Source: JAUYMM01 sp049301455
GTDB taxonomy: Bacteria > Patescibacteriota > Microgenomatia > UBA8517
DNA: 64,000 nt
Reading direction: 5' to 3'
NCBI GenBank assembly: GCA_049301455.1
Contig: JBAQKY010000020.1
Location: forward strand, 51,682-115,681
In this document: in pieces, positions 8,621 through 17,207 of the stretch
How the letters are laid out: each line of letters starts with the position of its first letter
Position numbering within the stretch: position 1 is the stretch's first letter
The notes under the pieces: generated by a model
What the model was told of the DNA's origin: nothing
Database searches by the model: none
Seen by the model: only the letters and a program-made list of their open reading frames with translations
Position numbers and translations under genes: made by a program

Positions 8621-10162
8621 CTAACCAAACCTAGTGAGAAGTCCACCAATCCAACCAATAGCTGATTTTCCTGCAGATACGGCCAAACCAGGTGCAGCTT
8701 TCATCAATGGATCAACAGCTCCTTTTTGGAACGTGTTTTGTAGACCAGTGCTGGCCTCATTTATACCTGAACCAAAGCCCCAAGCCTTACCTGATATAAA
8801 CGATTGAACCATGTCTCCAACTTTTGGAATTTCAACAAAAATGACATAACTTATTGCTACCCATAGAATTGGTGTTGAACCTAAGTCGATTGATGTTAGA
8901 GGTGGCGTCCAAGACCCCATAGGTATAAAGTCAGGAACAGGAAAAAATGGAATTGAAGAATCAACTGTTAGGCCGGAACCACCTTGGTATAGAAAAAAAT
9001 ATACTAGGAAAAACATTAGGCCAAGAACTGGATAAAAAACGGAGTATCCAAGTATTTTTCTAAACCAACTTCCAAAACCGGTGTGCTGTGTAAATGTTCC
9101 CATCATTATTTCAATCGGCCCTGTAATAATTGCAATAACTAGTAGGGCAAAGTTTTTAACTGTCATTACAATTATTTTTATTGAATTAGTGATTACTGTA
9201 AATATTGCGAGAATAGCTACTATTAGTATTATTACACCATACACACCAGAGTTTCGAGATACTGCAAAGGCAATATTTGAAAAAATAGACCAGTATAGGT
9301 ATGTATACATTAGTAAACTACCATCTGTAAGAGCCCCAAACATTCCTAGCGTATCTGCTTGTGTTAATCCACTACCTGAGATAAGCATGGCTACAATTCC
9401 AATTAAAACATACATTAAGTCAATTGCAAAACCTGCAATTGCATAGGAAAAAGTTATTAATATTGCAGCCCCTGCGACCCTTGGAATTGCTGCCTGAGCA
9501 GTCATTACTGTTTGAGGGTTAATTTTAAATTGGAACATTATCATAAAAGACAAAACTATTGCTGCGATAACAATAAAACCATAACTTATGTCTCTCATTG
9601 CTGACCATATTGGAATTAGAGACTGTCCTGCGGTGTTGTATCCAAATCCTGGATTTTGAGCAGACACTTCTGGGACTATCCTAAACTTACTTGCTAGATG
9701 GTTTACATATCCAATACCGGAGATCGGGCTTTTACCTAAAGTGTCAATAAGTGAGAATTTCTGGTTAGTATTTGGTTCTGTATTAATAGTTAAAGCCTTA
9801 ATCCCTTTAAGCGCAGCATCAAGACAAGCATTAAGATCACCTTCTTTGCAAATTATAATATCAGGTGTACCTGGAATTAGATTAATTAATAAATTAGAAA
9901 TAATACTATAAACTACCCATTGAACTTGAGCAGCGGTATATCTTTCTCCAAATATTTCACTTTCGGGAGTATCGGGGTCATACACTTTTGTATACCATGC
10001 AAGATAATCCATCTCACTATACCATTTATGATTCCAAAGGTCGTAAATATCACTTTGTTGATCGTTTGTACCTTGTGCGTGCGGACTAGTAACAAAAAAA
10101 GAAAAACTTGAAGTTAGAAGTACTAAAAATAATGATAATGATAGAAAGAACTTTTTGAGCAT
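8621..10162 (-). CDS. VirB6/TrbL-like polytopic membrane protein
   Basis: A 513-residue protein with an N-terminal signal sequence (MLKKFFLSLSLFLVLLTSS, then an Ala-Gln-Gly cleavage-like site near 31). A soluble region (35-185) precedes six or more membrane segments from about residue 195 to 440. This topology and its place between the pilin-like genes and the VirB4 operon match the VirB6/TrbL channel protein of CPR type IV secretion-like loci. The assignment rests on architecture, as this family is poorly conserved. Start: ATG at 10162 with TAGAAT (plus 10169-10174) 6 nt upstream, consistent with a leaderless mRNA. Confidence 0.72.
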   Translation of the reverse strand: MLKKFFLSLSLFLVLLTSSFSFFVTSPHAQGTNDQQSDIYDLWNHKWYSEMDYLAWYTKVYDPDTPESEIFGERYTAAQVQWVVYSIISNLLINLIPGTPDIIICKEGDLNACLDAALKGIKALTINTEPNTNQKFSLIDTLGKSPISGIGYVNHLASKFRIVPEVSAQNPGFGYNTAGQSLIPIWSAMRDISYGFIVIAAIVLSFMIMFQFKINPQTVMTAQAAIPRVAGAAILITFSYAIAGFAIDLMYVLIGIVAMLISGSGLTQADTLGMFGALTDGSLLMYTYLYWSIFSNIAFAVSRNSGVYGVIILIVAILAIFTVITNSIKIIVMTVKNFALLVIAIITGPIEIMMGTFTQHTGFGSWFRKILGYSVFYPVLGLMFFLVYFFLYQGGSGLTVDSSIPFFPVPDFIPMGSWTPPLTSIDLGSTPILWVAISYVIFVEIPKVGDMVQSFISGKAWGFGSGINEASTGLQNTFQKGAVDPLMKAAPGLAVSAGKSAIGWIGGLLTRFG

Positions 10163-10241
10163 TATTTTATTCTACAACATTTTGTTTTATCTTGGATAGT
10201 CAAATTAGTGAGGAATGTTAAAAAGTAGCCGCTTTCTAGTG

Positions 10242-10517
10242 TTAAGGTCTGTAAATTATAAACTTTGTAATATCTACATTTGTAATGGTTGATATTATTT
10301 TTAAGATTAGAAATGCTCCAGCTAAGACGACAATCCCTGTTATTGCATAAGTTAACGTCTTTTGTGCACCCTCAGTTGCTTTGGGATCACCTCCTGATGT
10401 TAGATATTTAAAACCTCCAGACAAGAACATTATAAATAAAGCAATTCCTCCCATCGCAAGTGCTGCAGAAATTAAATTTTCAAACACTTTCTCTAAAGAA
10501 GTTAGCGGTGGTGGCAT
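10242..10517 (-). CDS. Pilin-like protein 8 of the array
   Basis: A 91-residue two-helix membrane protein, the last and shortest of eight related genes. Between the helices it carries the array signature, here GGFKYLTSGGDPKATEGAQKT, a hydrophilic turn with S-G-G-D-P. Small two-helix proteins of this kind next to VirB4/VirB6-like genes match the VirB2/TrbC-type pilin class (T4SS pilin family in CPR). There is no signal peptide, so the first helix could serve as the membrane-insertion signal. It lies 49 nt downstream of pilin-like protein 7 and 79 nt upstream of the VirB6-like gene. Confidence 0.85.
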   Translation of the reverse strand: MPPPLTSLEKVFENLISAALAMGGIALFIMFLSGGFKYLTSGGDPKATEGAQKTLTYAITGIVVLAGAFLILKIISTITNVDITKFIIYRP

Positions 10518-10566
10518 ATTATGAATAATTTTAAACTAAGAGTGACTATTGAGCAATAGGACGTAA

Positions 10567-10914
10567 TTATCTAGCTGTTGGAAGAGTAAGCTCTAAGATG
10601 TTAACTCCGAAGAATGTGTTGATGAGTTGTAATATTGCCCATGCTGAGAAAACAATAACTAAACCGACCAATGCTGCTGTAATTTGATTTCTTGCACCTT
10701 CAGTGTGTGCTTTGTCTCCACCAGAAAGAATCCATTTAACTCCTCCAATGACTAAAATGAAAAAGAAAGCAAGACCTGCAACAACCAAAATTAATTTGAT
10801 AAAGCCAGAAACCATGCCTTCAACTGAAAGGGTTGTTGCTGGTTGGAATTGTTCACCTACATTATTAAGCTTAATTTGAGCTAACATCGCTGAATCTGCA
10901 ATTAAATTTTTCAT
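10567..10914 (-). CDS. Pilin-like protein 7 of the array
   Basis: A 115-residue two-helix protein. After a 35-residue polar N-terminus come a helix at about 38-60, the signature GGVKWILSGGDKAHTEG, and a second helix at about 80-105. The ILSGGDK turn is identical to that in pilin-like protein 6, so these two are probably recent paralogues. There is a 12 nt gap from the upstream gene. Confidence 0.87.
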   Translation of the reverse strand: MKNLIADSAMLAQIKLNNVGEQFQPATTLSVEGMVSGFIKLILVVAGLAFFFILVIGGVKWILSGGDKAHTEGARNQITAALVGLVIVFSAWAILQLINTFFGVNILELTLPTAR

Positions 10915-10926
10915 ATAATAAATCTA

Positions 10927-11277
10927 TTATGGTATGAATAGAGGACCTATGTCAATACTTAAAATGTCTATCTTGAAGAATGACTCAATTAGTCCTATTA
11001 GGGCAAACGATGCGATTAATAAAACAAACCCAATAACCGCGCTCGTCAGTCTATTTTTTGCAGCTTCAAGTGATCCTTTGTCTCCACCAGAAAGAATCCA
11101 AGAAACAGCACCCCATATTAATTGAAAAAAGAAAAATAATGCCCCCGCGACAAATAATAATCCTACACCATTAGGAATAAATTTTTCTAAGAATCTATCT
11201 GCGTTTCCGGACTCATATCCTTTAAGACTTGAGCCTACGACTGGGTTTGTGAAATTTTGTGCTAATTGATACTTCAT
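10927..11277 (-). CDS. Pilin-like protein 6 of the array
   Basis: A 116-residue two-helix protein: polar N-terminus (1-30), first helix about 34-60, signature WGAVSWILSGGDKGSLEAAK, second helix about 82-105. The SGGDKGSLEAAK segment is shared exactly with pilin-like protein 5. Its start codon directly abuts the stop of that gene (no intergenic base), so the two are translationally linked. Confidence 0.87.
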   Translation of the reverse strand: MKYQLAQNFTNPVVGSSLKGYESGNADRFLEKFIPNGVGLLFVAGALFFFFQLIWGAVSWILSGGDKGSLEAAKNRLTSAVIGFVLLIASFALIGLIESFFKIDILSIDIGPLFIP

Positions 11278-11655
11278 TTATTTAATAATTAATTGTGTGA
11301 ACATGCTTCCAAAGTTTAAAATATTTGGAATTCCAATCAAGCTTCCAACCAATCTAACAATAAGCAATCCCAAAACAGAAACTGTAATTCCAATAATACC
11401 CGATGTAATTTTTTTCTTGGCAGCTTCAAGTGATCCCTTGTCGCCCCCTGAAGTAACAATTCCAATCGCACCTGTCATGAATATAAACACAAACCAAATT
11501 ATTCCAATTACAGTTATTAGACCAATGGCTGATGAGATAAATTGTGCAAAGATAGTAGAACCGTCTGCGGCTGCTCCCTTGCCCTGCTCTAAGCCTAATC
11601 GACCAAAACCTTCATAGGTTTTGTCAAATAAGTCTATTTGTTGTGCGAGTTTCAT
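11278..11655 (-). CDS. Pilin-like protein 5 of the array
   Basis: A 125-residue two-helix protein: polar N-terminus (1-35), first helix about 38-62, signature TGAIGIVTSGGDKGSLEAAKK, second helix about 84-110. Its start overlaps the stop of the upstream gene by one base, and the next gene begins immediately after it, which implies coupled translation in the array. Confidence 0.87.
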   Translation of the reverse strand: MKLAQQIDLFDKTYEGFGRLGLEQGKGAAADGSTIFAQFISSAIGLITVIGIIWFVFIFMTGAIGIVTSGGDKGSLEAAKKKITSGIIGITVSVLGLLIVRLVGSLIGIPNILNFGSMFTQLIIK

Positions 11656-12008
11656 TATGGTGTAGGTATAGATGGTTCAAGCAAAAACAGTGGATTGTTA
11701 AATAAAAGTTGCCCAAATATTGCCGCCAAAACAAAACTTCCGGCAGTGAAGGCTAGACCTATTAGTGTTTGTGTGATTTGAGACCATGCCCCTGCAACCT
11801 TTTTTGCATCATCCCCAGCAGACATAAACGAATAACCTGCCAAAACAAGATTAAATAAGGCATATATTCCTGCTCCAACTACCATTGCTCTTAGTCCAAA
11901 TTGAATAAGTTTTCCAAATGCAGGACCGGGATCAGATCCGTAAGCAGACAAACTTCCAGGTACGCTGACTGCTCCAAAAGGGTTTGCTTGTGCAATTATT
12001 TTATTCAT
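11655..12008 (-). CDS. Pilin-like protein 4 of the array
   Basis: A 117-residue two-helix protein: polar Gly/Pro/Ser-rich N-terminus, first helix about 37-60, a divergent turn (YSFMSAGDDAKKVAGAW) in place of S-G-G-D, and a second helix about 75-100. It is the most diverged copy at the turn, with two acidic residues. It could be a minor subunit; that is inference. Confidence 0.85.
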   Translation of the reverse strand: MNKIIAQANPFGAVSVPGSLSAYGSDPGPAFGKLIQFGLRAMVVGAGIYALFNLVLAGYSFMSAGDDAKKVAGAWSQITQTLIGLAFTAGSFVLAAIFGQLLFNNPLFLLEPSIPTP

Positions 12009-12017
12009 GATTTATTT

Positions 12018-12335
12018 TTATATTAAACTAAGTCCTGTAATTGTTTCAATCAATTTTACTATCCAATAGGCAGTAAATACAACCACAAAGCCAATTAAGG
12101 CAGAAGTTACAGCCTGTTTCCCTTTTTGAACTGATTGTGGGTCACTTTTTCCTGCTCCCGAAATGATTGAAATGCCACCTCCAATTAATAAAAATAATAA
12201 AATTATTCCTGATACCGATATTGCTCCGGCAATAATCGCGGAGACATACAAGCTAATTCCCCCAACATCACTTAGGTTTGCGTTTGAGCTACCTAGAAAA
12301 ACACTTTGGATGTCTACATCTGCGATTTTATTCAT
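12018..12335 (-). CDS. Pilin-like protein 3 of the array
   Basis: A 105-residue two-helix protein. The turn reads GGGISIISGAGKSDPQSVQK, a variant of the array signature with extra residues before the acidic position. The second helix (about 78-100) ends in KLIETITGL. There is a 9 nt gap to the next gene and an 18 nt gap from the previous one. Confidence 0.85.
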   Translation of the reverse strand: MNKIADVDIQSVFLGSSNANLSDVGGISLYVSAIIAGAISVSGIILLFLLIGGGISIISGAGKSDPQSVQKGKQAVTSALIGFVVVFTAYWIVKLIETITGLSLI

Positions 12336-12353
12336 TATTTTTTTGAGAAAATA

Positions 12354-12665
12354 TTATTGTATAACAACTACATCAATTCCAATAAATTTCCAAATAAGTT
12401 GAACTATCCAAAACGATGAGAAAAGTATCAGAATTCCTATTAACGAAGTGGTTATTTTACTTTTTGCCATTTGTATTGCTTTTGGATCGCCAACTGATGT
12501 CATCATTTTAAAACCAGCAGATATTAAATTAAAAAGCAAAACTATTCCTGAAATACCAAACACGAAAGGTAAGACCGTGTTGTATATTCCCGGCCAAGTA
12601 AATATACCACCTAGGTTTAATCCTGCTCCAGCCTGTATGCTGTTTAAATCAGATCGTGTAAACAT
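12354..12665 (-). CDS. Pilin-like protein 2 of the array
   Basis: A 103-residue two-helix protein: a short polar N-terminus, first helix about 28-50, the turn SAGFKMMTSVGDPKAIQMAK, second helix about 70-95 ending IGIDVVVIQ. It starts 2 nt after the stop of the cysteine-rich first gene and is probably co-translated with it. Confidence 0.86.
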   Translation of the reverse strand: MFTRSDLNSIQAGAGLNLGGIFTWPGIYNTVLPFVFGISGIVLLFNLISAGFKMMTSVGDPKAIQMAKSKITTSLIGILILFSSFWIVQLIWKFIGIDVVVIQ

Positions 12666-12667
12666 AT

Positions 12668-13141
12668 TTAAAGTAAATCTAGTCCAAGTATATCAAAACC
12701 TATGAAATTTAGAATAAACACACTAAATATCAACATTATTATTCCTGAAATGGCTGATGTTAATACTTCTTGTCCTGCCTTCAGTCTTGGCGGGTCACCT
12801 TGAGAGGTCATTATCATAAATGAAGCGTAAATTATTAGTAAAAATGCTATTCCACCACCAACACCAATTGACCAACCCAAAATCCAAGAGACAAATGAAT
12901 TTGTGTCACCAATCGGAATACATCCTATTGCCGTGTTGATTCCATTACCACCATTGCAAGTTATGTTCGGGTTTGGTTGAGTACCAAGATAATTGTTGCA
13001 TTCGTTTTGGTTTGCGCAACACATTGAACCACAACTTATTCCGTTGCAAGGGACACTATGTATACAAGCAGCAGAGACTGGTTTTAGCGAAGTTAGTATA
13101 ATTGATAAAAAAAGAAATAGACTTAAAATTATTTTTCGCAT
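12668..13141 (-). CDS. Secreted cysteine-rich pilin-like protein, first of the array
   Basis: 157 residues when started at the ATG at 13141. That start gives a clean signal peptide (MRKIILSLFLFLSIILTS, cleavage near PVSAA); an in-frame start 30 nt upstream would add a non-signal extension and overlap the divergent promoter. Residues 24-70 hold eight cysteines (C-IHSVP-C, C-C pair and others), suggesting disulfides or metal binding. Residues 85-150 repeat the array architecture: helix, MTSQGDPPRLKAGQ turn, helix. It is the only pilin-like gene here with a cleavable signal peptide and a cysteine-rich head. A -10-like TTATAC (plus 13151-13156) ends 9 nt before the start. Confidence 0.85.
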   Translation of the reverse strand: MRKIILSLFLFLSIILTSLKPVSAACIHSVPCNGISCGSMCCANQNECNNYLGTQPNPNITCNGGNGINTAIGCIPIGDTNSFVSWILGWSIGVGGGIAFLLIIYASFMIMTSQGDPPRLKAGQEVLTSAISGIIMLIFSVFILNFIGFDILGLDLL

Positions 13142-13182
13142 TTTTATTTGGTATAACTTGTATATTAACATATAATGAGAAG
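13142..13182. promoter_or_regulatory. Compact divergent promoters, pilin array / SpoIID-like gene
   Basis: Only 41 bp separate the two start codons. Plus strand: TATAAT at 13171-13176, then 6 nt, then GTG at 13183. Minus strand: TTATAC (plus 13151-13156), then 9 nt, then ATG at 13141. There is no room for a leader or Shine-Dalgarno site, so both mRNAs are probably leaderless and share one regulatory stretch. Confidence 0.6.
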
Positions 13183-14883
13183 GTGTTAAATTCTAAACTC
13201 AAATTTATATTTACGTTTGTCTTTGTTTTCATAGGTACTTTATACTTAGTACTTGGTACTGCTCGCGCAGTGAGCGAGTCCGATTGTTTAAACAAATCAG
13301 TTTCAGAACTAAGTCAGGGAGATATGGATGTTTGTATAAATGAAATACTTCCTAGAATTGCTGCAGCCTATGCACCAGCTCAGGAAAAAAATAAAGCAAA
13401 TCTAGCAAATTTAAAAAAACAAATTGACACTTTAAATTTTCGCATAAACTCAATTTCTAAAGAACTAACTTCAAAAGAAAATAATATTAAATCAAGAGAA
13501 AAAGACGTTGCATATGCTCAAGAAATTTTAAACCAAAAGGCTGTGAGCCAATATATTACAGCAAGACTATACGATCCACTTGTTTCTTTTATTTCAGCCT
13601 CTGATGCAATTGAAGCTTTTAAAACTATAAAAATAAAAGAAATGGTTGCAGATGATGATAGAAAAACAATTCAAAAGTACTCAGAAGAAATAATTAAACT
13701 AAAAAACGACAAGGAGAGTTTAGAAAAAAACAAATCATCACTTGCTAGTTTGCAAAAGAAAGTAAGTGAAGATGCCAAGTTTTTAGAAGGAGAAGTTGGA
13801 AAAGTAGAAAGCTTTTTAACTGCACTTAGTTCTAAACAGCAAGAAATTATCAATGCAAAATCGGGTGCGTTTACTGCAAGTGTAGGAGACAGTGATTTAG
13901 CAGATGATATAAACGCTTCTATTAAGGGATTTAGGGATAATGCCCCTGCAGGATCTTTTGCAGTTTTTTCATTTGGTGGTTACACCCACAGAAAAGGAAT
14001 GAGCCAGTATGGTGCAAGGGGAAGAGCCCAGAATGGTCAAAATGCTAGTCAAATTTTAAAAGCATATTATGGTAAAGAACCTGTAAGTAAAGATACAGGG
14101 GGAACTATTTTCGTTGCAGGATTGGGAAATATAAACTTTGAAGATTATTATTTGTGGGGAATTGCAGAAATGCCATCAAGCTGGCATCCAGAGGCTTTAA
14201 AAGCTCAAGCAATAGCTGCTAGAACATATGCATATCGTTATAAAGTAGAAGGAAAACAAATTTGTACTACTGAGGCCTGTCAGGTCTTTAGAAAGAGTAA
14301 GGCAGATTCACCACCAGATGCTTGGAAACAGGCAGTACAAGCGACTAGGGGGCAAATCATTGAAGGTGTAACAACATTTTATTCATCGACAGCCGGTGGT
14401 TATTCAACAACTTCTGGTTGGGATACAACAGATGGATCTGGTGGAGCCAACTTTATAGATAAAGCATACGAAAAACTTGGTGGTTCACCTTGGCTTTATA
14501 AAGCTTGGTACAGACAGGGTTATACAAGCAGTGGTGCAACTTGCGGACAAAGTGACCCATGGCTTAATAATGAAGAGTTTACAGATATTGTAAATGCAGC
14601 GTTAGTCCTTCGAGGCGGTAATGATTCAAGAGTTAGTTCTACATCAACTGGATGTTGGGGAGGAAATCCATATTCCTACTCAGAATTGAAAGAAAAAGGC
14701 GGAGTTTCGTCAGTTTCTTCTGTTTCTGTATCACAAGGAAATGGTGTAACTACAAACGTAAATATAAATGGAAATATAAATCTAACAGGTGATGAATTTA
14801 AACAAGCCTTTAACCTACGTGCCCCGGGGTATCTCATGGTTCCTCAAAAAGGGTTCGCGTTTTTCAACATCGAAAAAAAGTGA
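13183..14883 (+). CDS. SpoIID/LytB-domain protein with coiled-coil N-terminus
   Basis: I place the start at GTG 13183, 6 nt after a TATAAT; this yields a signal peptide (VLNSKLKFIFTFVFVF, cleavage near ARAVSES) and 566 residues. An upstream TTG start would run back through the divergent gene. After the signal, residues 45-225 form a long coiled coil like the N-terminus of PcsB/EnvC-type hydrolase regulators. Residues 260-440 are a SpoIID/LytB domain (SFGGYTHRKGMSQYGARG; WHPEALKAQAIAARTYAYRY; YSSTAGGYSTTSGW). SpoIID is a peptidoglycan lytic transglycosylase that acts on denuded strands; here it probably remodels the wall, possibly to let the secretion machine pass. Confidence 0.9.
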   Translation: MLNSKLKFIFTFVFVFIGTLYLVLGTARAVSESDCLNKSVSELSQGDMDVCINEILPRIAAAYAPAQEKNKANLANLKKQIDTLNFRINSISKELTSKENNIKSREKDVAYAQEILNQKAVSQYITARLYDPLVSFISASDAIEAFKTIKIKEMVADDDRKTIQKYSEEIIKLKNDKESLEKNKSSLASLQKKVSEDAKFLEGEVGKVESFLTALSSKQQEIINAKSGAFTASVGDSDLADDINASIKGFRDNAPAGSFAVFSFGGYTHRKGMSQYGARGRAQNGQNASQILKAYYGKEPVSKDTGGTIFVAGLGNINFEDYYLWGIAEMPSSWHPEALKAQAIAARTYAYRYKVEGKQICTTEACQVFRKSKADSPPDAWKQAVQATRGQIIEGVTTFYSSTAGGYSTTSGWDTTDGSGGANFIDKAYEKLGGSPWLYKAWYRQGYTSSGATCGQSDPWLNNEEFTDIVNAALVLRGGNDSRVSSTSTGCWGGNPYSYSELKEKGGVSSVSSVSVSQGNGVTTNVNINGNINLTGDEFKQAFNLRAPGYLMVPQKGFAFFNIEKK

Positions 14884-14895
14884 TACAATCTGAAC

Positions 14896-15567
14896 ATGCC
14901 TGATATCTTTACTTCAAGTCCTTCAAAAAACATTACCAAGAAGCCTGATCTAAGCTCCAAAAAAATTGAACAGAAGAAAACATTGTATAAAGATCTTCCA
15001 ATGCAAGAAAGACGTCCAATGGCTTCATTTTTAATGCGTCCACACGGGGTTAGTTTTGAAACCAGAGAAGATGAAGAACAAATAATATTGTTTTTGAGAA
15101 AACATTTTATAACCAATGTTCCTTGGATGTTTCTTTCAATAGTAATGTTTTTGACCCCTTCAATTATAAATAGTTTGAGTATTTTAGATTCAATTCCTGC
15201 CAATTTTAAATTTGTTTTTATACTAATTTGGTATTTAATTTCTATGGCTTATACTTTGGAAAACTTTTTAACCTGGTTTTTTAATGTATATATAGTTACT
15301 GACGAAAGAATAATTGATATAGATTTTTACAATTTAACTTACAAAGAAGTAAGTGATGCCAACCTTGATAAAATAGAAGATGTTACCTACAAAATGGGTG
15401 GAGTTATTAGAACACTTTTTAATTATGGCGATGTTTTGATTCAAACAGCTGCAGAAGTTACCAATTTTGATTTTCTAGCAGTTCCATATCCAGACAGAGT
15501 TGTTAAGGTTTTACAAGATTTAAGAATGGAAGAACAGCAAGAAGCTATAGAGGGGAGAGTTAGATGA
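14896..15567 (+). CDS. PH-domain (bPH2-like) membrane protein
   Basis: A 223-residue protein with two membrane helices (about 75-95 and 103-128), preceded by a cytoplasmic N-terminus with MRPHGVSFETREDEE, and followed by a bacterial PH-like domain (VYIVTDERIIDIDFYN ... GDVLIQTAAEVTNFDF). Proteins of this type are common in CPR genomes; their function is unknown. TACAAT at 14884-14889 ends 6 nt before the ATG, consistent with a leaderless start. The next gene overlaps it by 4 nt. Confidence 0.85.
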   Translation: MPDIFTSSPSKNITKKPDLSSKKIEQKKTLYKDLPMQERRPMASFLMRPHGVSFETREDEEQIILFLRKHFITNVPWMFLSIVMFLTPSIINSLSILDSIPANFKFVFILIWYLISMAYTLENFLTWFFNVYIVTDERIIDIDFYNLTYKEVSDANLDKIEDVTYKMGGVIRTLFNYGDVLIQTAAEVTNFDFLAVPYPDRVVKVLQDLRMEEQQEAIEGRVR

Positions 15568-15776
15568 TCACAAGTATAACTATTTGGTCAGTTCTTAAAA
15601 TTTTAATAATAATTGTACTTGCCATCTATATAGTCTTTTCGTATGTAATTATTAGACAAGTCCAATTAATGACTGACACTTTGGTTATTGGCTTTGAAAA
15701 GCAGCTTAAATTTTTAGCTTTTGTTCATTTTCTTTTTGCTGTTGGTGTTTTGATTTTTTCAATAATAATACTTTAA
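15564..15776 (+). CDS. Small two-helix membrane protein (DUF5657-like)
   Basis: A 70-residue protein with helices at about 10-32 and 47-69 separated by a short polar loop (IRQVQLMTDTLVIGFEKQ). It overlaps the PH-domain gene by 4 nt (ATGA), so the two are probably translated together. It resembles the small CPR family DUF5657; I have no sequence search to confirm this. Confidence 0.75.
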   Translation: MITSITIWSVLKILIIIVLAIYIVFSYVIIRQVQLMTDTLVIGFEKQLKFLAFVHFLFAVGVLIFSIIIL

Positions 15777-15798
15777 GTTTAGGTATATAATTTTATTA

Positions 15799-17187
15799 AT
15801 GCCTTTAAGATTAACCTCAAATGTAGGAAGACCTGTTTTAAAAAACGTTGGCTCTGTCGTTTTGGATTTCGACAAGATCATTATTCAAGTAGAACCACAT
15901 TGTAAGGCAACTATTAGCCGAGATGGTAAAAATATAACACTGCTTCAAACAGGAGAAACATTAGGCAAAACATCTGGAGTTCCAAAAATTGGTGATGTTT
16001 ATACAATTGAACATGGATTGGAAAAGTTGACTGTAACTGTTGAGGAAGAAAGAGAATATGCTCCTGACAACATCTATATAAATACAGATAAGTTCAGTGA
16101 ATCTTCAGATAAAGGTAGAAAAACTACTTTAACTGTCGGGGTTTTGCTGTTAGTTTTATTAGTTGTGAGTGTCTTTTTTGGAGTTAAACAGAAAAATGAC
16201 AGGAATTTTAATCAAAAGAGTGAAGCAAAATTAAGCGAAGCAATATCTCTTTATGATTCGGCTTTAGGTGGGACAATGGACAAAAATGAGGCTAGAAAAT
16301 CATTTATTAACTCAAAAGAAATTGCATCAACCTTAAAAAGTGATGGTTATAAAAGTGAAAAGTTAGACGAACTACTTAAAAACATAAGCGACAAAGAATC
16401 AGAAATAGTGGGAGAAGTTAGGCCTGAGATAAAAGAGTTTCTAGACTTAACACTTCAAACATCAGGATTTGGTGGGAAAAATATGACTTCTTCAGGTGAA
16501 GACATATTTGTTTTTGATGAAACTGCTAAAAACGTTATTAAAGTAGGGATTAAAAATAAAAGTGCAAAGATTGCAGCAAACAAAGAAAACATAAGTGATG
16601 CAAACGCAATTGCTTCATACCAAGATAGGCTGTTCCTTAATAGGAGTGACGGAATTTATGAAGTTGATGTAATTTCAAAGAAAGTAATTGAAAGAGATTG
16701 GAATGACACAAATCTGTTTTATTCATATGCTGCAAATATTTATCTTTTAGATAAAGATGACAAGGAAATATATAGATTTGCAGGATCAAACAAAACTTTT
16801 GGAAGTAAATCTGGTTGGTTAGCTCCAGGAATTGAAATGGATTTTTCAAAAGTTATTGATATGGTAATTGATGGGTCAATTTGGTTATTATCATCAACTG
16901 GAAAGGTTACAAAACTAACTAATGGTAATCCACAAGCAATTAGTCTCAACGGAATACCAGAACCACTAGAAAATCCAACTGCAATTTATACAAATGAAGA
17001 TAATAAAAATGTTTACATCTTAGAAAAAGACAAAGGAAGAATTGTTGTTTTAGATAAAACAGGAGAGTTTAAACTTCAATACATAAATGATGAAATTAAA
17101 AACACAAAAGACTTGGTTGTTTCAGAAACTGAAGGTAAAGCAATTTTACTCACAGGAGCAAAATTATTAGAGATTGATTTAAAATAA
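15799..17187 (+). CDS. Single-pass membrane protein with extracellular beta-propeller-like region
   Basis: A 462-residue protein not assigned to a named family. The N-terminal 90 residues are beta-rich and cytosolic, one membrane helix lies at about 109-128, then comes a helical stretch (135-210). Residues 215-462 are strand-rich repeats with recurring motifs such as DIFVFDETAKNVIKV, RLFLNRSDGIYEVD and NVYILEKDKGRIVVLD, like NHL/YVTN-type propellers. TATAAT at 15786-15791 ends 7 nt before the ATG. A role in envelope binding is inference. Confidence 0.78.
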   Translation: MPLRLTSNVGRPVLKNVGSVVLDFDKIIIQVEPHCKATISRDGKNITLLQTGETLGKTSGVPKIGDVYTIEHGLEKLTVTVEEEREYAPDNIYINTDKFSESSDKGRKTTLTVGVLLLVLLVVSVFFGVKQKNDRNFNQKSEAKLSEAISLYDSALGGTMDKNEARKSFINSKEIASTLKSDGYKSEKLDELLKNISDKESEIVGEVRPEIKEFLDLTLQTSGFGGKNMTSSGEDIFVFDETAKNVIKVGIKNKSAKIAANKENISDANAIASYQDRLFLNRSDGIYEVDVISKKVIERDWNDTNLFYSYAANIYLLDKDDKEIYRFAGSNKTFGSKSGWLAPGIEMDFSKVIDMVIDGSIWLLSSTGKVTKLTNGNPQAISLNGIPEPLENPTAIYTNEDNKNVYILEKDKGRIVVLDKTGEFKLQYINDEIKNTKDLVVSETEGKAILLTGAKLLEIDLK

Positions 17188-17207
17188 ATCAAGACAAAAG
17201 TAACATT

